The position numbers and the translations under genes were made by a program. The notes under the pieces are model-generated. The model saw nothing but the letters and a program-made list of their open reading frames with translations, did not search any database and was not told the DNA's origin. From assembly GCF_003667705.1 (NCBI RefSeq), contig NZ_CP033019.1, forward strand, positions 2,294,001 through 2,358,000: a stretch of DNA of 64,000 nucleotides, in the 5' to 3' direction. Source of the DNA: Janthinobacterium agaricidamnosum. Its GTDB lineage: Bacteria; Pseudomonadota; Gammaproteobacteria; Burkholderiales; Burkholderiaceae_D. Below are positions 1 to 10,003 of this stretch, piece by piece; position 1 is the stretch's first letter, and each line of letters opens with the position of its first letter.

Positions 1-680
1 TGGAAATCGTGCCCGATGGCGCCGCCGCGCGCGCCGGCCTGCAGAAAAACGACCAGATCCTGGCCATCGACGAACAGCCCGTGCACGACGTGGCGGCCGT
101 CATCGCCACCCTGAGCCAGGCGCCGGGCCGCACCTTGCAATTGCAGCTCTTGCGCCAGGGCCAGGACCTGACCTTGCCCATTACGCCGGACGCCGTGCCG
201 GGCGCCGGGGCAGAGGGAGCTGTAACAGTTGGTAAGATACAAGCAAAGCTGGGACAGGTGCCGGATATGATCACCGTGGCCTCCGGACCGTTCTCTGCCG
301 TGGGCAAGGCGTCCGCCAAGGTCTGGGATACCAGTGTCATGAGCCTGAAAATGCTGGGCAAAATGATCACCGGCCAGGTTTCTCTGAAGAATGTGACGGG
401 GCCTATTACTATCGCCGATTACGCAGGCCAGACGGCGCGCATCGGCTTGGTAAGCTACCTGAGCTTCATCGCCTTCATCAGTATCAGTCTGGGCGTGATG
501 AATTTGCTACCCATTCCTGTTCTGGATGGCGGGCATTTGCTGTATTATTCGCTGGAAGTTTTGACCGGACGCCCCTTGCCGGAGCGCGTAGGCGAGATTG
601 CCCAGCGCCTGGGGATAGGTTTGTTGCTGACCTTGATGGTGCTTGCCGTCTTTAATGACGTGTTGCGATTGCTGAATTAG
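1..680 (+). CDS. rseP: RseP site-2 zinc metalloprotease, C-terminal part (5' end outside window)
   Basis: This is the C-terminal half of the inner-membrane intramembrane protease that cleaves anti-sigma factor RseA in the sigma-E envelope stress response. The reading frame is open to the left edge of the window, so the first Zn-binding HExxH motif and first PDZ domain are not seen. Visible are the end of a PDZ domain (VPDGAAARAGLQKNDQI and following beta strands), then the membrane part with LLPIPVLDGGHLLYY, the LDG motif that supplies the third zinc ligand in site-2 proteases, and a final hydrophobic helix. It is directly upstream of bamA, the usual betaproteobacterial arrangement (rseP-bamA-skp-lpxD). 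Confidence 0.95.
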   Translation, partial: EIVPDGAAARAGLQKNDQILAIDEQPVHDVAAVIATLSQAPGRTLQLQLLRQGQDLTLPITPDAVPGAGAEGAVTVGKIQAKLGQVPDMITVASGPFSAVGKASAKVWDTSVMSLKMLGKMITGQVSLKNVTGPITIADYAGQTARIGLVSYLSFIAFISISLGVMNLLPIPVLDGGHLLYYSLEVLTGRPLPERVGEIAQRLGIGLLLTLMVLAVFNDVLRLLN

Positions 681-763
681 GACGCTGGTTGAGGCCATTG
701 CGTGAGTCGCACAAGCAATCTTTTGTGTATGTTGTCCATTGATTTACCCATTGAATAACCCCA

Positions 764-3100
764 ATGAAATTACATTCTGCTCGTTTTGCCTTGCCTTCCT
801 TTCGCCGCAGCCTGATCGGCGCCGCCGTCATGGCCATCTGTTCCGGCCACGCGCTGGCCGTCCAGCCATTTACAGTCAAGGACATCCGGGTCGAAGGGAT
901 CCAGCGTACTGAAGCGGGCACCGTCTTTGCCTACCTGCCGGTGCGGGTCGGCGAAACGTTCTCCGACGAGAAGAGCGTTGCCGCCATCAAGGCCCTGTAT
1001 GCGACGGGCATGTTCAAGGATGTGCGCCTGGAAGCCGATGGCGACGTGCTGGTGGTGCTGGTCGAGGAACGTCCGGCCATCGCCAGCGTGGCATTTACCG
1101 GTACCAAGGAATTTGAAAAGGACGTGCTGGTCAAGGCGCTGAAGGAAATCGGCGTCGGTGAAGCCAAGATTTTCGACAAGGCCTCCGTCGACCGCGCGGA
1201 ACAGGAACTCAAGCGCCAGTACCTGTCGCATGGCCTGTACGGCGTGAAGATCACCACCACCGTCACGCCGATCGAGCGCAACCGCGTCAACGTGGTGTTC
1301 GCCGTCGACGAGGGCGACGTGGCCCGCATCAAGCAGATCAACATCGTCGGCAACAAGGCCTTCACGGACAAGGAACTGCGCGAGCAGCTTGCCCTGAACA
1401 CGGGCGGCTGGTTCAGCTGGTACACCAAGGCCGACCAGTATTCGAAGACCAAGCTGACGGGCGACATCGAAGCGCTGAAGTCCTACTATCTGGACCGCGG
1501 CTACATCGAGATGCAGGTCGATTCGACGCAAGTGTCGATCACGCCCGATAAAAAAGACATTTACCTGACGATCAACATCACCGAAGGTGAAAAGTACAAG
1601 ATCGCCGGCACCAAGTTCGAAGGCGAGATGTTCGGCCGCGAAGAAGAGCTCAAAGCGCTGAACCTGATGCGCGAAGGCGACATCTACTCGGGCGCGCGCC
1701 TGACGGCGACGAACAAGCGCATCCAGGACCGTCTGGCCACGTTCGGCTACGCCTTTGCCAATGTCAACGCCAATCCCGAAATCAACCGCGAAAAGCATGA
1801 AGTCGGTTTCACCTTCTTTATCGATCCGGGCAAGCGCGTCTACGTGCGCCACATGAATATCGCCGGCAACACCACCACGCGCGATGAAGTCATCCGCCGC
1901 GAATTCCGCCAGTTCGAATCGTCCTGGTACGACAGCAACAAGATCAAGCTGTCGCGCGACCGTGTCGACCGCCTCGGCTACTTCAAGGACGTGACCATCG
2001 ATACGCCGGAAGCGCAGGGCACGACCGACCAGGTCGACGTCAACGTGACGGTGGTGGAAAAACCGACCGGTAACTTCCTGATCGGCGGCGCCTTCTCGCA
2101 ATCGGAAAAATTCACCCTGTCGGCCTCGATTTCGCAAGCCAACTTCGCCGGTAGCGGCAACACGGTCGGCATTGAACTCAATACCAGCCATTACAGCCGC
2201 ACGATCGCGTTTTCGCAAACCAATCCGTACTTCACGGACGACGGCATTTCGCGCAGCTTCGAAGTCTATCTGCGCACGACGGAACCGCCGGCGCTGAACA
2301 TCGGCAGCTACAAGATCAAGCAGACCGGTGGCCGCGTCAGTTTCGGCGTGCCGTTCTCGGAAGTCGACACCGTCTTCTTCGGCATCGGCGCCGAGCGCTC
2401 GCGCATCGAAACGGACATCACCAGCCCGATCCGCTTCAAGCAGTACGTGATCGACAATGGCGGCCCGTCCGACGGTATCGGTTCGGCCACCACGAATTCC
2501 ATCCCGCTGACGGCGGCATGGCAGCGCGACAGCCGCGACAGCGCCCTGACGCCATCGATCGGCCGCTACCAGCGCGTCAACCTCGAGGCCGACCTGATCG
2601 GCGACCAGAAATACTTCCGCGCCATTTATGAGCACCAGTATTTCCGTCCGTTGTTCAGCAAGGTCACCCTGGCGCTGAAGGGCGAGATCGATTACGGCCA
2701 CGGTATCGGCAAGCACGTGTATCCGGTCTTCAAGAACTTCTACGGCGGCGGCATCGGTTCGGTGCGCGGCTACCTGAGTTCCTCGCTGGGCGCGGTCGAA
2801 CCGAGCACCAACGATGCCTTAGGCGGCGCTTCGCGCCTGATCGGTAATGCGGAACTGCAGATGCCATTCCCCGGTTCGGGCAATGACCGCAGCTTGCGCT
2901 GGTTCGGTTTCCTTGACGGCGGCCAGGTCTACCAGGAAGGCGAAAAAATGCGGATCTCGCAATTGCGCTATTCTGCTGGCTTGGGCATCAGCTGGATTTC
3001 ACCGGTGGGCCCGCTCAAGCTGAGCTACGCCAAGCCGCTGAACGCCAAGCCGACGGACCGCCTGGAGCGCTTCCAGTTCCAGATGGGCACCGGTTTCTGA
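764..3100 (+). CDS. bamA: Outer membrane protein assembly factor BamA
   Basis: BamA is the central Omp85 component of the BAM complex, which inserts beta-barrel proteins into the outer membrane. The 778-residue length is normal. Residues 1-32 form a signal peptide (cut after GHALA). Five POTRA repeats follow from about residue 36 (FTVKDIRVEGIQRTEAG) to about 430, then a 16-strand barrel. The L6 motif VRGY (near residue 666) and the C-terminal Phe (FQFQMGTGF) that ends the beta-signal are present. The ATG at 764 was chosen because it starts exactly at the signal peptide; no strong Shine-Dalgarno is visible. It lies 83 bp after rseP and 51 bp before ompH in one operon. Confidence 0.97.
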   Translation: MKLHSARFALPSFRRSLIGAAVMAICSGHALAVQPFTVKDIRVEGIQRTEAGTVFAYLPVRVGETFSDEKSVAAIKALYATGMFKDVRLEADGDVLVVLVEERPAIASVAFTGTKEFEKDVLVKALKEIGVGEAKIFDKASVDRAEQELKRQYLSHGLYGVKITTTVTPIERNRVNVVFAVDEGDVARIKQINIVGNKAFTDKELREQLALNTGGWFSWYTKADQYSKTKLTGDIEALKSYYLDRGYIEMQVDSTQVSITPDKKDIYLTINITEGEKYKIAGTKFEGEMFGREEELKALNLMREGDIYSGARLTATNKRIQDRLATFGYAFANVNANPEINREKHEVGFTFFIDPGKRVYVRHMNIAGNTTTRDEVIRREFRQFESSWYDSNKIKLSRDRVDRLGYFKDVTIDTPEAQGTTDQVDVNVTVVEKPTGNFLIGGAFSQSEKFTLSASISQANFAGSGNTVGIELNTSHYSRTIAFSQTNPYFTDDGISRSFEVYLRTTEPPALNIGSYKIKQTGGRVSFGVPFSEVDTVFFGIGAERSRIETDITSPIRFKQYVIDNGGPSDGIGSATTNSIPLTAAWQRDSRDSALTPSIGRYQRVNLEADLIGDQKYFRAIYEHQYFRPLFSKVTLALKGEIDYGHGIGKHVYPVFKNFYGGGIGSVRGYLSSSLGAVEPSTNDALGGASRLIGNAELQMPFPGSGNDRSLRWFGFLDGGQVYQEGEKMRISQLRYSAGLGISWISPVGPLKLSYAKPLNAKPTDRLERFQFQMGTGF

Positions 3101-3151
3101 CCGGCCATCTGAACGGGGGCGACAGCTTTTACTTTTTGACCATGGAGTATC

Positions 3152-3670
3152 ATGAACACCGCATCCGCTACCCTGCCCAAGACCCTTGCCGTGATCGCAT
3201 TGTGCTGGAGTTCGCTGTTGCCGGTGCAGGCGCAGGCTCAGGAGTCGAAGATCGCCTGGATCAGCAGCGAACGTATTTATAACGAATCGAGGCTGGCCAA
3301 GCTGGCCAGCGCCAAGCTGGCCGAAGAGTTCCGCTCGCGCGAAAAAGCCGTGCAGGAACTGGCTGCCCGCTTCAAGGTGGCCAACGAAGCCCTGGAAAAG
3401 GACATGCCGACCCTGAGCGAGGCGGAGCGCGCCAAGCGCCAGCGCGAGTTTTTCGAGCTGGACAAGGAGCTGCAACGCCGCCAGCGCGAGTTCCGCGAAG
3501 ACCTGAGCCAGCGCACGAATGAAGAGCGCAGCGCCATCGCGGAAAAGGCCAACACCATCATCCAGCAGATGGCGCATATCGAAGGATATGACATCGTGCT
3601 GCAGGAAGCCCTGTGGGCCAGCCCGCGCATCGACATTACCGACAAGGTATTAAAGGCGCTGGACAAGTGA
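3152..3670 (+). CDS. ompH: Periplasmic OmpH/Skp-family chaperone
   Basis: Skp/OmpH holds unfolded outer-membrane proteins in the periplasm on their way to BamA. The 172-residue protein has a signal peptide ending near VQAQAQ, then a long charged alpha-helical region (about residues 55-140, rich in Glu, Arg, Lys and Gln) typical of the Skp tentacles, flanked by short strands (SKIAWISSERIY and GYDIVLQEALWAS). A GGAG ribosome site sits 5 bp before the ATG. It lies between bamA and lpxD as in other betaproteobacteria. Confidence 0.95.
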   Translation: MNTASATLPKTLAVIALCWSSLLPVQAQAQESKIAWISSERIYNESRLAKLASAKLAEEFRSREKAVQELAARFKVANEALEKDMPTLSEAERAKRQREFFELDKELQRRQREFREDLSQRTNEERSAIAEKANTIIQQMAHIEGYDIVLQEALWASPRIDITDKVLKALDK

Positions 3671-3691
3671 TATTAGAATAGAGGTAATTAG

Positions 3692-4747
3692 ATGGGCACT
3701 CGACTAGGAGAATTGGTCGAACGCTTCGGCGGGCAGTTGGCGGGCGATCCCAACCTGGAAGTGTCAGGTATCGCACCGCTGGCCGACGCCGGCGCTTCGC
3801 ACATCAGCTTTCTCAGCAATAGCAAATTCCGCGCACAGGCGGCCCAGAGCGGCGCCGCCGCGCTGATCCTCACGCCGGCCGACGATGCGCTGATCGGCGG
3901 CGACTACGCCGGCGCGCGCATCGTCACCCCGAATCCCTATGTGTATTTCGCGCGCGCGGCGCAGTATTTCGCCGCCCTGCACGAGATCACGGCACCAATC
4001 GGCATCCATCCGGGCGCCTTTGTCGACGCCAGCGCGCAGGTTGACGCCAGCGCCTCCGTCGGCGTGCATGCGGTGATCGAAGCGGGCGCCGTGATCGGCG
4101 CCGGCTGCGTCATCGGCCCCGGCTGCGTGGTGGGGCGCGACGCCGTCATCGGCGCCGGTACCCAGCTGTTCGCCAACGTGACCTTTCACGCGCGCTGCGT
4201 GATCGGCCAGCGCGGCATCATCCATTCGGGCGCCGTGATCGGCACCGACGGATTCGGCTTCGCCAACGAAGGCGGCGTCTACATCAAGATACCGCAGACG
4301 GGCAGGGTGGTGATCGGTGACGATGTCGATATCGGCGCCAACACCACCATCGACCGCGGCGCACTGGCCGACACCATCATCGAAGATGGCGTCAAGCTCG
4401 ATAACCAGATCCAGATCGGCCACAACTGCCATATCGGCGCGCACACGGCCATGGCCGGCTGTGTCGGCGTGGCCGGCAGCGCCATCATCGGCAAGTACTG
4501 CACCTTTGGCGGCGCCGCCATGGTGCTGGGCCACCTGACCATTGCCGACCGCGTCCACGTGGGCTCGGGCAGCATGGTCTCGCGTTCGATCCTGGAAGCG
4601 GGCCAGTACACGGGCTTTTATCCGCTGGCCAAGAACGCCGACTGGGAAAAGAGCGCCGCCATCGTGCGCAACCTGTCAAGCATGCGCGAGAAGATCCGCG
4701 CGCTTGAAAAAACAATTAAAACACTGACCACGCAAGACGAAAAATGA
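3692..4747 (+). CDS. lpxD: UDP-3-O-acylglucosamine N-acyltransferase LpxD
   Basis: LpxD adds the second 3-hydroxyacyl chain to UDP-3-O-acyl-glucosamine in lipid A synthesis, in the cytoplasm. The 351 residues show an N-terminal uridine-binding domain (to about residue 100; GISHISF-type block seen as [10 protein letters not shown]), then many hexapeptide repeats (V/I-x-x-G units) forming a left-handed beta-helix, with the catalytic-type [11 protein letters not shown] segment, and a C-terminal helix. A GAGG ribosome site precedes the ATG. Its stop overlaps the fabZ start (ATGA), implying translational coupling. Confidence 0.97.
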   Translation: MGTRLGELVERFGGQLAGDPNLEVSGIAPLADAGASHISFLSNSKFRAQAAQSGAAALILTPADDALIGGDYAGARIVTPNPYVYFARAAQYFAALHEITAPIGIHPGAFVDASAQVDASASVGVHAVIEAGAVIGAGCVIGPGCVVGRDAVIGAGTQLFANVTFHARCVIGQRGIIHSGAVIGTDGFGFANEGGVYIKIPQTGRVVIGDDVDIGANTTIDRGALADTIIEDGVKLDNQIQIGHNCHIGAHTAMAGCVGVAGSAIIGKYCTFGGAAMVLGHLTIADRVHVGSGSMVSRSILEAGQYTGFYPLAKNADWEKSAAIVRNLSSMREKIRALEKTIKTLTTQDEK

Positions 4748-5238
4748 CTACTGAAAAAAAGACCCTCGACATCCTCGCCATCAAATCGCTGCTGCCGCAT
4801 CGCTACCCCCTGCTGCTGGTCGACCGCGTGCTGGACTGGGAAGCCGATAAAACCATCACCGCCATCAAGAACGTGACGGTCAACGAAGAGTTCTTCCAGG
4901 GCCATTTCCCGCACAAGCCGGTCATGCCCGGCGTGCTGATGATCGAAGCGCTGGCGCAGACGGCGGCTTTGCTGTCGTTCCTGTCGATGGGCGTGAAACC
5001 GGATGAAAATTCGGTCGTGTACTTCGTCGGCATCGACAATGCGCGCTTCAAGCGTCCAGTCGAACCGGGCGACCAATTGAAGATGGATGTGGAAATCCTG
5101 CGCGTCTCGCGCGGCATCTGGAAATACAAGGCCGTCGGTACGGTTGACGGCAAGCTGGCGGTGGAAGCGGAACTGATGTGCACGATCCGCAGCGCGCAAG
5201 ATGCCAGCCAGTCTGCGAGCCAGCCAGCGGGGCAGTAA
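4744..5238 (+). CDS. fabZ: 3-hydroxyacyl-ACP dehydratase FabZ
   Basis: FabZ dehydrates (3R)-hydroxyacyl-ACP in type II fatty acid elongation, and competes with LpxA/LpxD for hydroxyacyl chains, which explains its place in this operon. The 164-residue hot-dog protein carries [13 protein letters not shown] near the N-terminus and the core [18 protein letters not shown] with the catalytic His and Glu. It overlaps lpxD by 4 bp and ends 1 bp before the lpxA start. The last ~15 residues (Ser/Gln/Ala-rich) are a variable tail. Confidence 0.97.
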   Translation: MTTEKKTLDILAIKSLLPHRYPLLLVDRVLDWEADKTITAIKNVTVNEEFFQGHFPHKPVMPGVLMIEALAQTAALLSFLSMGVKPDENSVVYFVGIDNARFKRPVEPGDQLKMDVEILRVSRGIWKYKAVGTVDGKLAVEAELMCTIRSAQDASQSASQPAGQ

Positions 5239-5239
5239 C

Positions 5240-6031
5240 ATGGCGGCCATCCACTCCACGGCAGTCATCGATCCGAAGGCCGAGCTTGACAGCTCGGTTG
5301 AGGTGGGTCCGTACACCATCATCGGTCCGCACGTGCGCATCGGCGCCGGCACCAGGGTCGGCCCGCACGTGGTGATCGACGGCCATACGACGATCGGCAG
5401 CGACAACCACCTGTTCCAGTTTTCTTCCATCGGCGCGCAGCCGCAGGATAAAAAATGGGCGGGCGAGGCGACGCGCCTGGAAATCGGCGACCGCAACACC
5501 ATCCGCGAGTTCTGCACCTTCAACACGGGCACCGTGCAGGGCGGCGGCGTGACGCGCCTGGGCAATGACAACTGGATCTCGGCGTATGTGCACCTGGCGC
5601 ACGACTGCCTGGTGGGCAACAACACTATCTTTTCGAACAACGCGCAGCTGGCGGGCCACGTGGAAATCGGCGACTGGGTCATCATGAGCGGTTTTGCCAA
5701 TGTGCACCAGTTCTGCAAGATCGGCGCGCACGCCTTTGTCGGCATGAGCACCAGCCTGACGCAGGACGTGCCGCCGTTCGTCCTGTTGAACGGCAATCCG
5801 GCGCAGGCGCATGGCGTCAACATCGAAGGCTTGAAACGCCGCGGCTTTACGCGCGAGCAGATCAACGGCATCCGCGCCGCGTATAAGCTCATCTACCGCG
5901 CGGGACTGACGCTGGAAGAGTCCAAGGCGGCCCTGTTCGAAGAAGAGCAGGCTTCCTCGCCCGAGGTGGCGCAACACATTCGCGCCATGCGCGAATTCCT
6001 TGGCGTGGCGTCGCGTGGCATCGTCCGCTGA
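5240..6031 (+). CDS. lpxA: UDP-N-acetylglucosamine O-acyltransferase LpxA
   Basis: LpxA performs the first step of lipid A synthesis, acylating the 3-OH of UDP-GlcNAc. The 263 residues from the ATG at 5240 match the family length; the frame is open upstream to 5201, but that part lies inside fabZ and does not resemble LpxA. MAAIHSTAVIDPKAELDSSV is the standard N-terminus. Hexapeptide repeats run to about residue 190, including AHDCLVGNNTIFSNNAQLAG with the catalytic-region His, and the FVLLNGNPAQAHGVNIEGLKR block that precedes the C-terminal helical domain. Confidence 0.97.
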   Translation: MAAIHSTAVIDPKAELDSSVEVGPYTIIGPHVRIGAGTRVGPHVVIDGHTTIGSDNHLFQFSSIGAQPQDKKWAGEATRLEIGDRNTIREFCTFNTGTVQGGGVTRLGNDNWISAYVHLAHDCLVGNNTIFSNNAQLAGHVEIGDWVIMSGFANVHQFCKIGAHAFVGMSTSLTQDVPPFVLLNGNPAQAHGVNIEGLKRRGFTREQINGIRAAYKLIYRAGLTLEESKAALFEEEQASSPEVAQHIRAMREFLGVASRGIVR

Positions 6032-7199
6032 CCAGGACCGCGGCCTCGGTGTCGCCAATGTCGCCATCGTCGCCGGCGAGGTGTCGGGCGATTTGCTGGC
6101 CAGCCGGCTGCTGTCCGGCCTCGTGCCGCAGCTGCCCGGCGCGCGCTTCCACGGCATCGGCGGCGAGCACATGGCCAGGCAGGGCTTCGTGTCCGACTGG
6201 CCGCTCGACAAACTGACCGTGCGCGGCCTGTTCGAGATCATTCCCCGCTACCGCGAAATCAAGGGTATCCAGAACGCGCTGCGCGACCAGCTGCTGGCGG
6301 AGCGTCCCGCCGTCTTCATCGGCGCCGACTACCCGGGCTTTAACTTGGGGCTGGAACAGCAGCTGAAGGAAGGCGGCATCCCCACCGTGCACTACATCGG
6401 GCCGCAGATATGGGCCTGGCGCGGTGGACGCATCAAGAAAATCATCAAGGCCGTCTCGCACATGCTGGTGATCTTCCCGTTCGAGGAAGAGATCTACCGC
6501 AAGGCGGGCGTGCCCGTCACCTATGTCGGCCATCCGCTGGCCGAGATGATCCCTTTGCAGCCCGACGAGGCGGCCGCGCGCCGTGTCCTGGGCTTGCCGC
6601 AAGACGCGAATGTCGTGACCCTGATGCCGGGCAGCCGCATGGGCGAACTCAAATACAATACCGCGGCGTTTGTCGGCGCCTGCAAGCTGCTGCTGGCGCG
6701 CGACCGCTCCCTGCGTTTCGTCGCGCCCATGGCCGGCGAAAAGCAGCGCCAGTATTTTTTGCAACTGATCCGTGAGGCGGGCTTGCAGGACGTCGAGATA
6801 TTGCTCACCGATGGCGGCTCGCACACGGCCATCTGCGCCGCCGATGCGGTGCTGGTGGCTTCCGGTACGGCGTCGCTGGAAGTGGCGCTGTACAAGAAAC
6901 CGATGGTCATCGCCTACAAGATGATGCGCGCCTCGTGGGAAATCATGCGCCACATGGGCTATCAGCCGTGGATAGGCTTGCCGAACATCCTGGCGCGCGA
7001 TTACCTGGTGCCCGAGCTGCTGCAAAACGCGGCCAGCCCGCAAGCGCTGGCGGACGCCATGTGGCAGCAGCTGAGCGACGTGCCGGGCCGCTTGCGCCTG
7101 GTGCAGCGCTTCACGGACATGCACCACAGCCTGCTGCGCGACAGCGCGCGCGAAAGCGCCAACGCCGTCATGCAGGTCATCGCCGCCAACCGCAAGTAA
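6015..7199 (+). CDS. lpxB: Lipid-A-disaccharide synthase LpxB
   Basis: LpxB is the glycosyltransferase (GT19) joining UDP-2,3-diacylglucosamine to lipid X to make the lipid A disaccharide, at the inner membrane. Family blocks are [11 protein letters not shown] at the N-terminus, [30 protein letters not shown] and [10 protein letters not shown]. The start is uncertain: no ATG fits, so either the GTG at 6015 (used here, 394 residues) or a TTG at 6000 (399 residues) initiates inside the end of lpxA. Translational coupling to lpxA is likely. Confidence 0.95.
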   Translation: MASSADQDRGLGVANVAIVAGEVSGDLLASRLLSGLVPQLPGARFHGIGGEHMARQGFVSDWPLDKLTVRGLFEIIPRYREIKGIQNALRDQLLAERPAVFIGADYPGFNLGLEQQLKEGGIPTVHYIGPQIWAWRGGRIKKIIKAVSHMLVIFPFEEEIYRKAGVPVTYVGHPLAEMIPLQPDEAAARRVLGLPQDANVVTLMPGSRMGELKYNTAAFVGACKLLLARDRSLRFVAPMAGEKQRQYFLQLIREAGLQDVEILLTDGGSHTAICAADAVLVASGTASLEVALYKKPMVIAYKMMRASWEIMRHMGYQPWIGLPNILARDYLVPELLQNAASPQALADAMWQQLSDVPGRLRLVQRFTDMHHSLLRDSARESANAVMQVIAANRK

Positions 7200-7243
7200 G
7201 CCCGAATCACCGCTTCAACCGCAGCACCAACCAAAGATTCAAC

Positions 7244-7882
7244 GTGAAAAATATCTATCCCGGCCTGTTTGACGACTTGCCATTCTCGCTCGATGAAATC
7301 ATCTGCGGCGTCGACGAGGCAGGCCGCGGTCCGCTGGCCGGCCCCGTGTTCGCCGCCGCCGTGATCCTCGACCCGAACCAGCCCATCGACGGCTTGCGCG
7401 ACTCGAAGAAACTCAGCGAAGCCAGGCGCGACCTGCTGGCGCCGCAAATCAAGGCCAAGGCCCTGGCCTGGGCCATCGCCGAAGCGTCGGAAGAAGAGAT
7501 CGACAACCTGAACATCCTGCAGGCATCGATGCTGGCCATGCGCCGCGCCGTCGAGTCCCTGGCGACCGTGCCGACCCTGGCCCTGATCGACGGCAACCGC
7601 TGCCCCGTGATGCCGATACGCGGCATGGCCATCATCGGCGGCGACGACAAGGTCGATTCGATTTCCGCCGCCTCGATCCTGGCCAAGACGGCGCGCGATG
7701 CGGCGCTGGTGCACCTGCATGCGGCCTATCCCGAGTACTGCTTCGACCAGCACAAGGGCTATGGCACCAAGCTGCACCTGGAGCGCCTGCACTTGCACGG
7801 CGCCTCGCCCGTGCACCGCCGCTCGTTCGCGCCCGTGCGCAACGTGATCGCGCTGTTCGGCGGGCAGGAGGTGGCGGCATGA
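7244..7882 (+). CDS. rnhB: Ribonuclease HII
   Basis: RNase HII removes ribonucleotides and RNA primers from RNA/DNA hybrids. The 212 residues from the GTG at 7244 carry the signature [20 protein letters not shown], with the first catalytic Asp-Glu pair, the [10 protein letters not shown] block, and [15 protein letters not shown] with the later acidic ligand. The frame is open far upstream inside lpxB, but similarity to the family begins only at about [11 protein letters not shown]. It follows lpxB by 44 bp, and its TGA overlaps the next ATG. Confidence 0.95.
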   Translation: MKNIYPGLFDDLPFSLDEIICGVDEAGRGPLAGPVFAAAVILDPNQPIDGLRDSKKLSEARRDLLAPQIKAKALAWAIAEASEEEIDNLNILQASMLAMRRAVESLATVPTLALIDGNRCPVMPIRGMAIIGGDDKVDSISAASILAKTARDAALVHLHAAYPEYCFDQHKGYGTKLHLERLHLHGASPVHRRSFAPVRNVIALFGGQEVAA

Positions 7883-8664
7883 AGACGATTACCTCGCGCG
7901 ACAATGCGCAATACAAGGATTTATTGAAGCTGGCGGGCAGTTCGCAGGCGCGCCGCAAGTCGGGCCGCACCCTGCTCGACGGCGTGCACCTGTGCCAGTC
8001 GTACCTGCAGCTGCGCGGCATGCCGGAGCAGTGCATCGTCAGCGAAAGCGCCTTGCAAAATCCGGAAGTGGCGGAGATCGTCGGCCAGCTGGAAAGCCAG
8101 CGCGCACATGTACTGGGCTTGCCCGATGCCTTGTATAACGCGGTGAGCCAGGTCGAGCACGGCGTGGGCGTGATGTTCCTCGTCGAAACGCCGGAACGGG
8201 CCGTCACGCAGCCTCTGAGCGTGTCGGCCGTGCTGCTCGATAACCTGCAAGACCCGGGCAACGTGGGCTCCATCCTGCGCAGCGCTGCCGCCGCCGGCAT
8301 CACGCAGGTGTACTGCAGCGCCGGCACGGCTTTCTGCTGGTCGCCCAAGGTGCTGCGCGCGGCGATGGGCGCGCACTTCGTGCTCGACATCTTTGAAAAC
8401 GTCGACCTGGCGGCACTCGTATCGAACGCCAAGGTGGCGACGCTGGCCACCAGCGGCTACGCCACGCAGCGTCTGTACGACGTCGACCTGCGCCAGCCCG
8501 TCGCCTGGCTGTTCGGCCATGAAGGGCAGGGCGTCGCCGACGACCTGCTGTCGATGGCCACGCACCAGGTAGTCATTCCCCACCTGGGCCAGATCGAATC
8601 GCTGAACGTGGCCGCCTGCGCCGCCGTGTGCTTCTTCGAGCAGCTGCGCCAGGGCCAGGCCTGA
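7879..8664 (+). CDS. TrmH/SpoU-family RNA 2'-O-methyltransferase
   Basis: This is an S-adenosylmethionine-dependent RNA ribose methyltransferase of the SPOUT class. It has an N-terminal substrate-binding domain ([33 protein letters not shown]) and the three SpoU motifs: [30 protein letters not shown] and [15 protein letters not shown]. The arrangement with a 30S_subunit/L30e-like N-domain resembles rRNA methyltransferases of the RlmB/TsnR group, but the exact target cannot be read from sequence, so no symbol is given. It overlaps rnhB by 4 bp (ATGA). Confidence 0.9.
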   Translation: MKTITSRDNAQYKDLLKLAGSSQARRKSGRTLLDGVHLCQSYLQLRGMPEQCIVSESALQNPEVAEIVGQLESQRAHVLGLPDALYNAVSQVEHGVGVMFLVETPERAVTQPLSVSAVLLDNLQDPGNVGSILRSAAAAGITQVYCSAGTAFCWSPKVLRAAMGAHFVLDIFENVDLAALVSNAKVATLATSGYATQRLYDVDLRQPVAWLFGHEGQGVADDLLSMATHQVVIPHLGQIESLNVAACAAVCFFEQLRQGQA

Positions 8665-8675
8665 ACAGGGTAGCC

Positions 8676-9878
8676 ATGTCCATCCCTCCGCTGGCCGACG
8701 GCGCCGCACGTGACGAGGCCTGGTGGCGCCAGGTAGCCAGGTTTTATCCCGCGCCGCCCGACGCCATCGTCAATCTGGAACACGGTTATTTCGGCGCCAT
8801 GGCCGCCCCCGTGCAAGCGGCCTTCGAGCAGGCCGTGCGCTACACCAACGAGCAACTGAGTCCTTTCGTGCGCGGCGAATTCACGCGCACGCATGTGGAT
8901 AGCCTGCGCCGGCGCGTCGCCGCGCTGATCCATGCCGAACCGCATGAAATCCTGCTGACCCGCAGCGGCACCGAGTCGATGCAGGTGCTGATCACGCAAT
9001 ACCACGGCCTGGCGCCCGGCGATACCGTACTGTGGAGTAATCTCGACTATCCGGCCATGCGCACGGCCATGCGCTGGCTGGCACAGCGCCGTGGCGTCAC
9101 CAGCACGCCAGTCGCATTGAGCTTGCCCATCAGCGATGACGAGATCATCGCCCGCTACGCGCAAGCCATGCGCCAGGCCGTCAAGCCCAAATTGCTGCTG
9201 CTGTCGCAGGTGACGCCGGCCAATGGCCAGCAAATGCCGCTGAAGGCCATCATGACGCTGGCGCGCGAACACGGTATCGACGTGCTGCTCGACAGCGCTC
9301 ATGCGCTGGGGCAGGTCGACGTCGACGTGCAGGCGATGGGTGTCGATTTCGCCGGTTTCAATCTGCACAAATGGCTGGGGGCGCCGGCGGGACTCGGTGT
9401 CGTGTATATCCGCGCCTCGCAATTGCACAAGATCGAGCCGCATTGTGGCGACGACGATTATCCGCTGGACGATATCCGCAGCCGCCTGCACATGGGCATG
9501 CCGCCGATCGGCGCCATCCTGGCCGCGCCTGCCGCCTTGGACTTCCATGCGCGCCTGGGCGGCACACCGGCCAAGAACGAACGCCTGGCCTGGCTGCGCA
9601 ATTACTGGGTCGAGCGGGCGGCGCAGTTGCCCGGCGTGCGCATCCTGTCGCCGCTCGATGCCAAACGCGGCACGGCGCTGGTCGCCTTTGCCGTCGACGG
9701 CATGGGCGCGCGCGATCTGCAGCAAGCCTTGCTGGAGCGCTTTGGCGTCTTTACCGTGCAGCGCAATATCGGCGATGCCGACATCGTGCGCGCCACAGTG
9801 GCAATCACCACCAACACCGCTGAACTGGACCAATTGGTGACGGCGCTGACGGTGCTGTCCCGCGAGGCGAACGCCTGA
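8676..9878 (+). CDS. Class V aminotransferase (isopenicillin N epimerase-like fold)
   Basis: This is a PLP-dependent enzyme of the aminotransferase class V family, 400 residues from the ATG at 8676. The frame extends upstream into the methyltransferase gene, but that part is its shadow. Family signs are the NLEHGYFG start block, LLTRSGTESMQVLI (phosphate-binding Thr), VLLDSAHALGQVDVDV with the PLP-interacting Asp and His, and NLHKWLGAPAGLGVVYI with the Schiff-base Lys. The HKW context is typical of the isopenicillin N epimerase/hercynylcysteine lyase-like branch rather than of IscS. The substrate is unknown. It follows the methyltransferase by 11 bp and is probably the last gene of the operon. 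Confidence 0.8.
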   Translation: MSIPPLADGAARDEAWWRQVARFYPAPPDAIVNLEHGYFGAMAAPVQAAFEQAVRYTNEQLSPFVRGEFTRTHVDSLRRRVAALIHAEPHEILLTRSGTESMQVLITQYHGLAPGDTVLWSNLDYPAMRTAMRWLAQRRGVTSTPVALSLPISDDEIIARYAQAMRQAVKPKLLLLSQVTPANGQQMPLKAIMTLAREHGIDVLLDSAHALGQVDVDVQAMGVDFAGFNLHKWLGAPAGLGVVYIRASQLHKIEPHCGDDDYPLDDIRSRLHMGMPPIGAILAAPAALDFHARLGGTPAKNERLAWLRNYWVERAAQLPGVRILSPLDAKRGTALVAFAVDGMGARDLQQALLERFGVFTVQRNIGDADIVRATVAITTNTAELDQLVTALTVLSREANA

Positions 9879-10001
9879 CAAAACCTTCGCGAGCGGAAGG
9901 GAGAGGTGGCCGAGAAGCGCAACCGTACTTGAGTACGGGGGCGCCGAGCCGGTGAGCATCGCAAGCCGCCTATACCGACGCGCAGCAGGTTTGGTCAGGC
10001 G
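9872..10001. repeat. 130-bp structured intergenic element bounded by 15-bp inverted repeats
   Basis: The convergent junction between the aminotransferase and ppsR holds CGCCTGACAAAACCT at 9872-9886 and, inverted, AGGTTTGGTCAGGCG at 9987-10001; 14 of 15 positions pair. The roughly 100-bp interior contains a perfect 6-bp hairpin (CCGTAC, TTGA, GTACGG at 9923-9938). No gene is visible. It may be an intergenic repeat of the host genus, a bidirectional terminator or a structured RNA; none of these can be decided here. Confidence 0.5.
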
Positions 10002-10003
10002 TG

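Noticed and set aside
770..2716. 648-codon open frame antisense to bamA
   Set aside because: It mirrors bamA codon by codon in a GC-rich gene, has low-complexity composition and no ribosome site; bamA on the plus strand is certain.
4618..7127. Overlapping antisense frames (about 400 codons) opposite fabZ-lpxA-lpxB
   Set aside because: Shadows of certain plus-strand genes; no similarity to known proteins.
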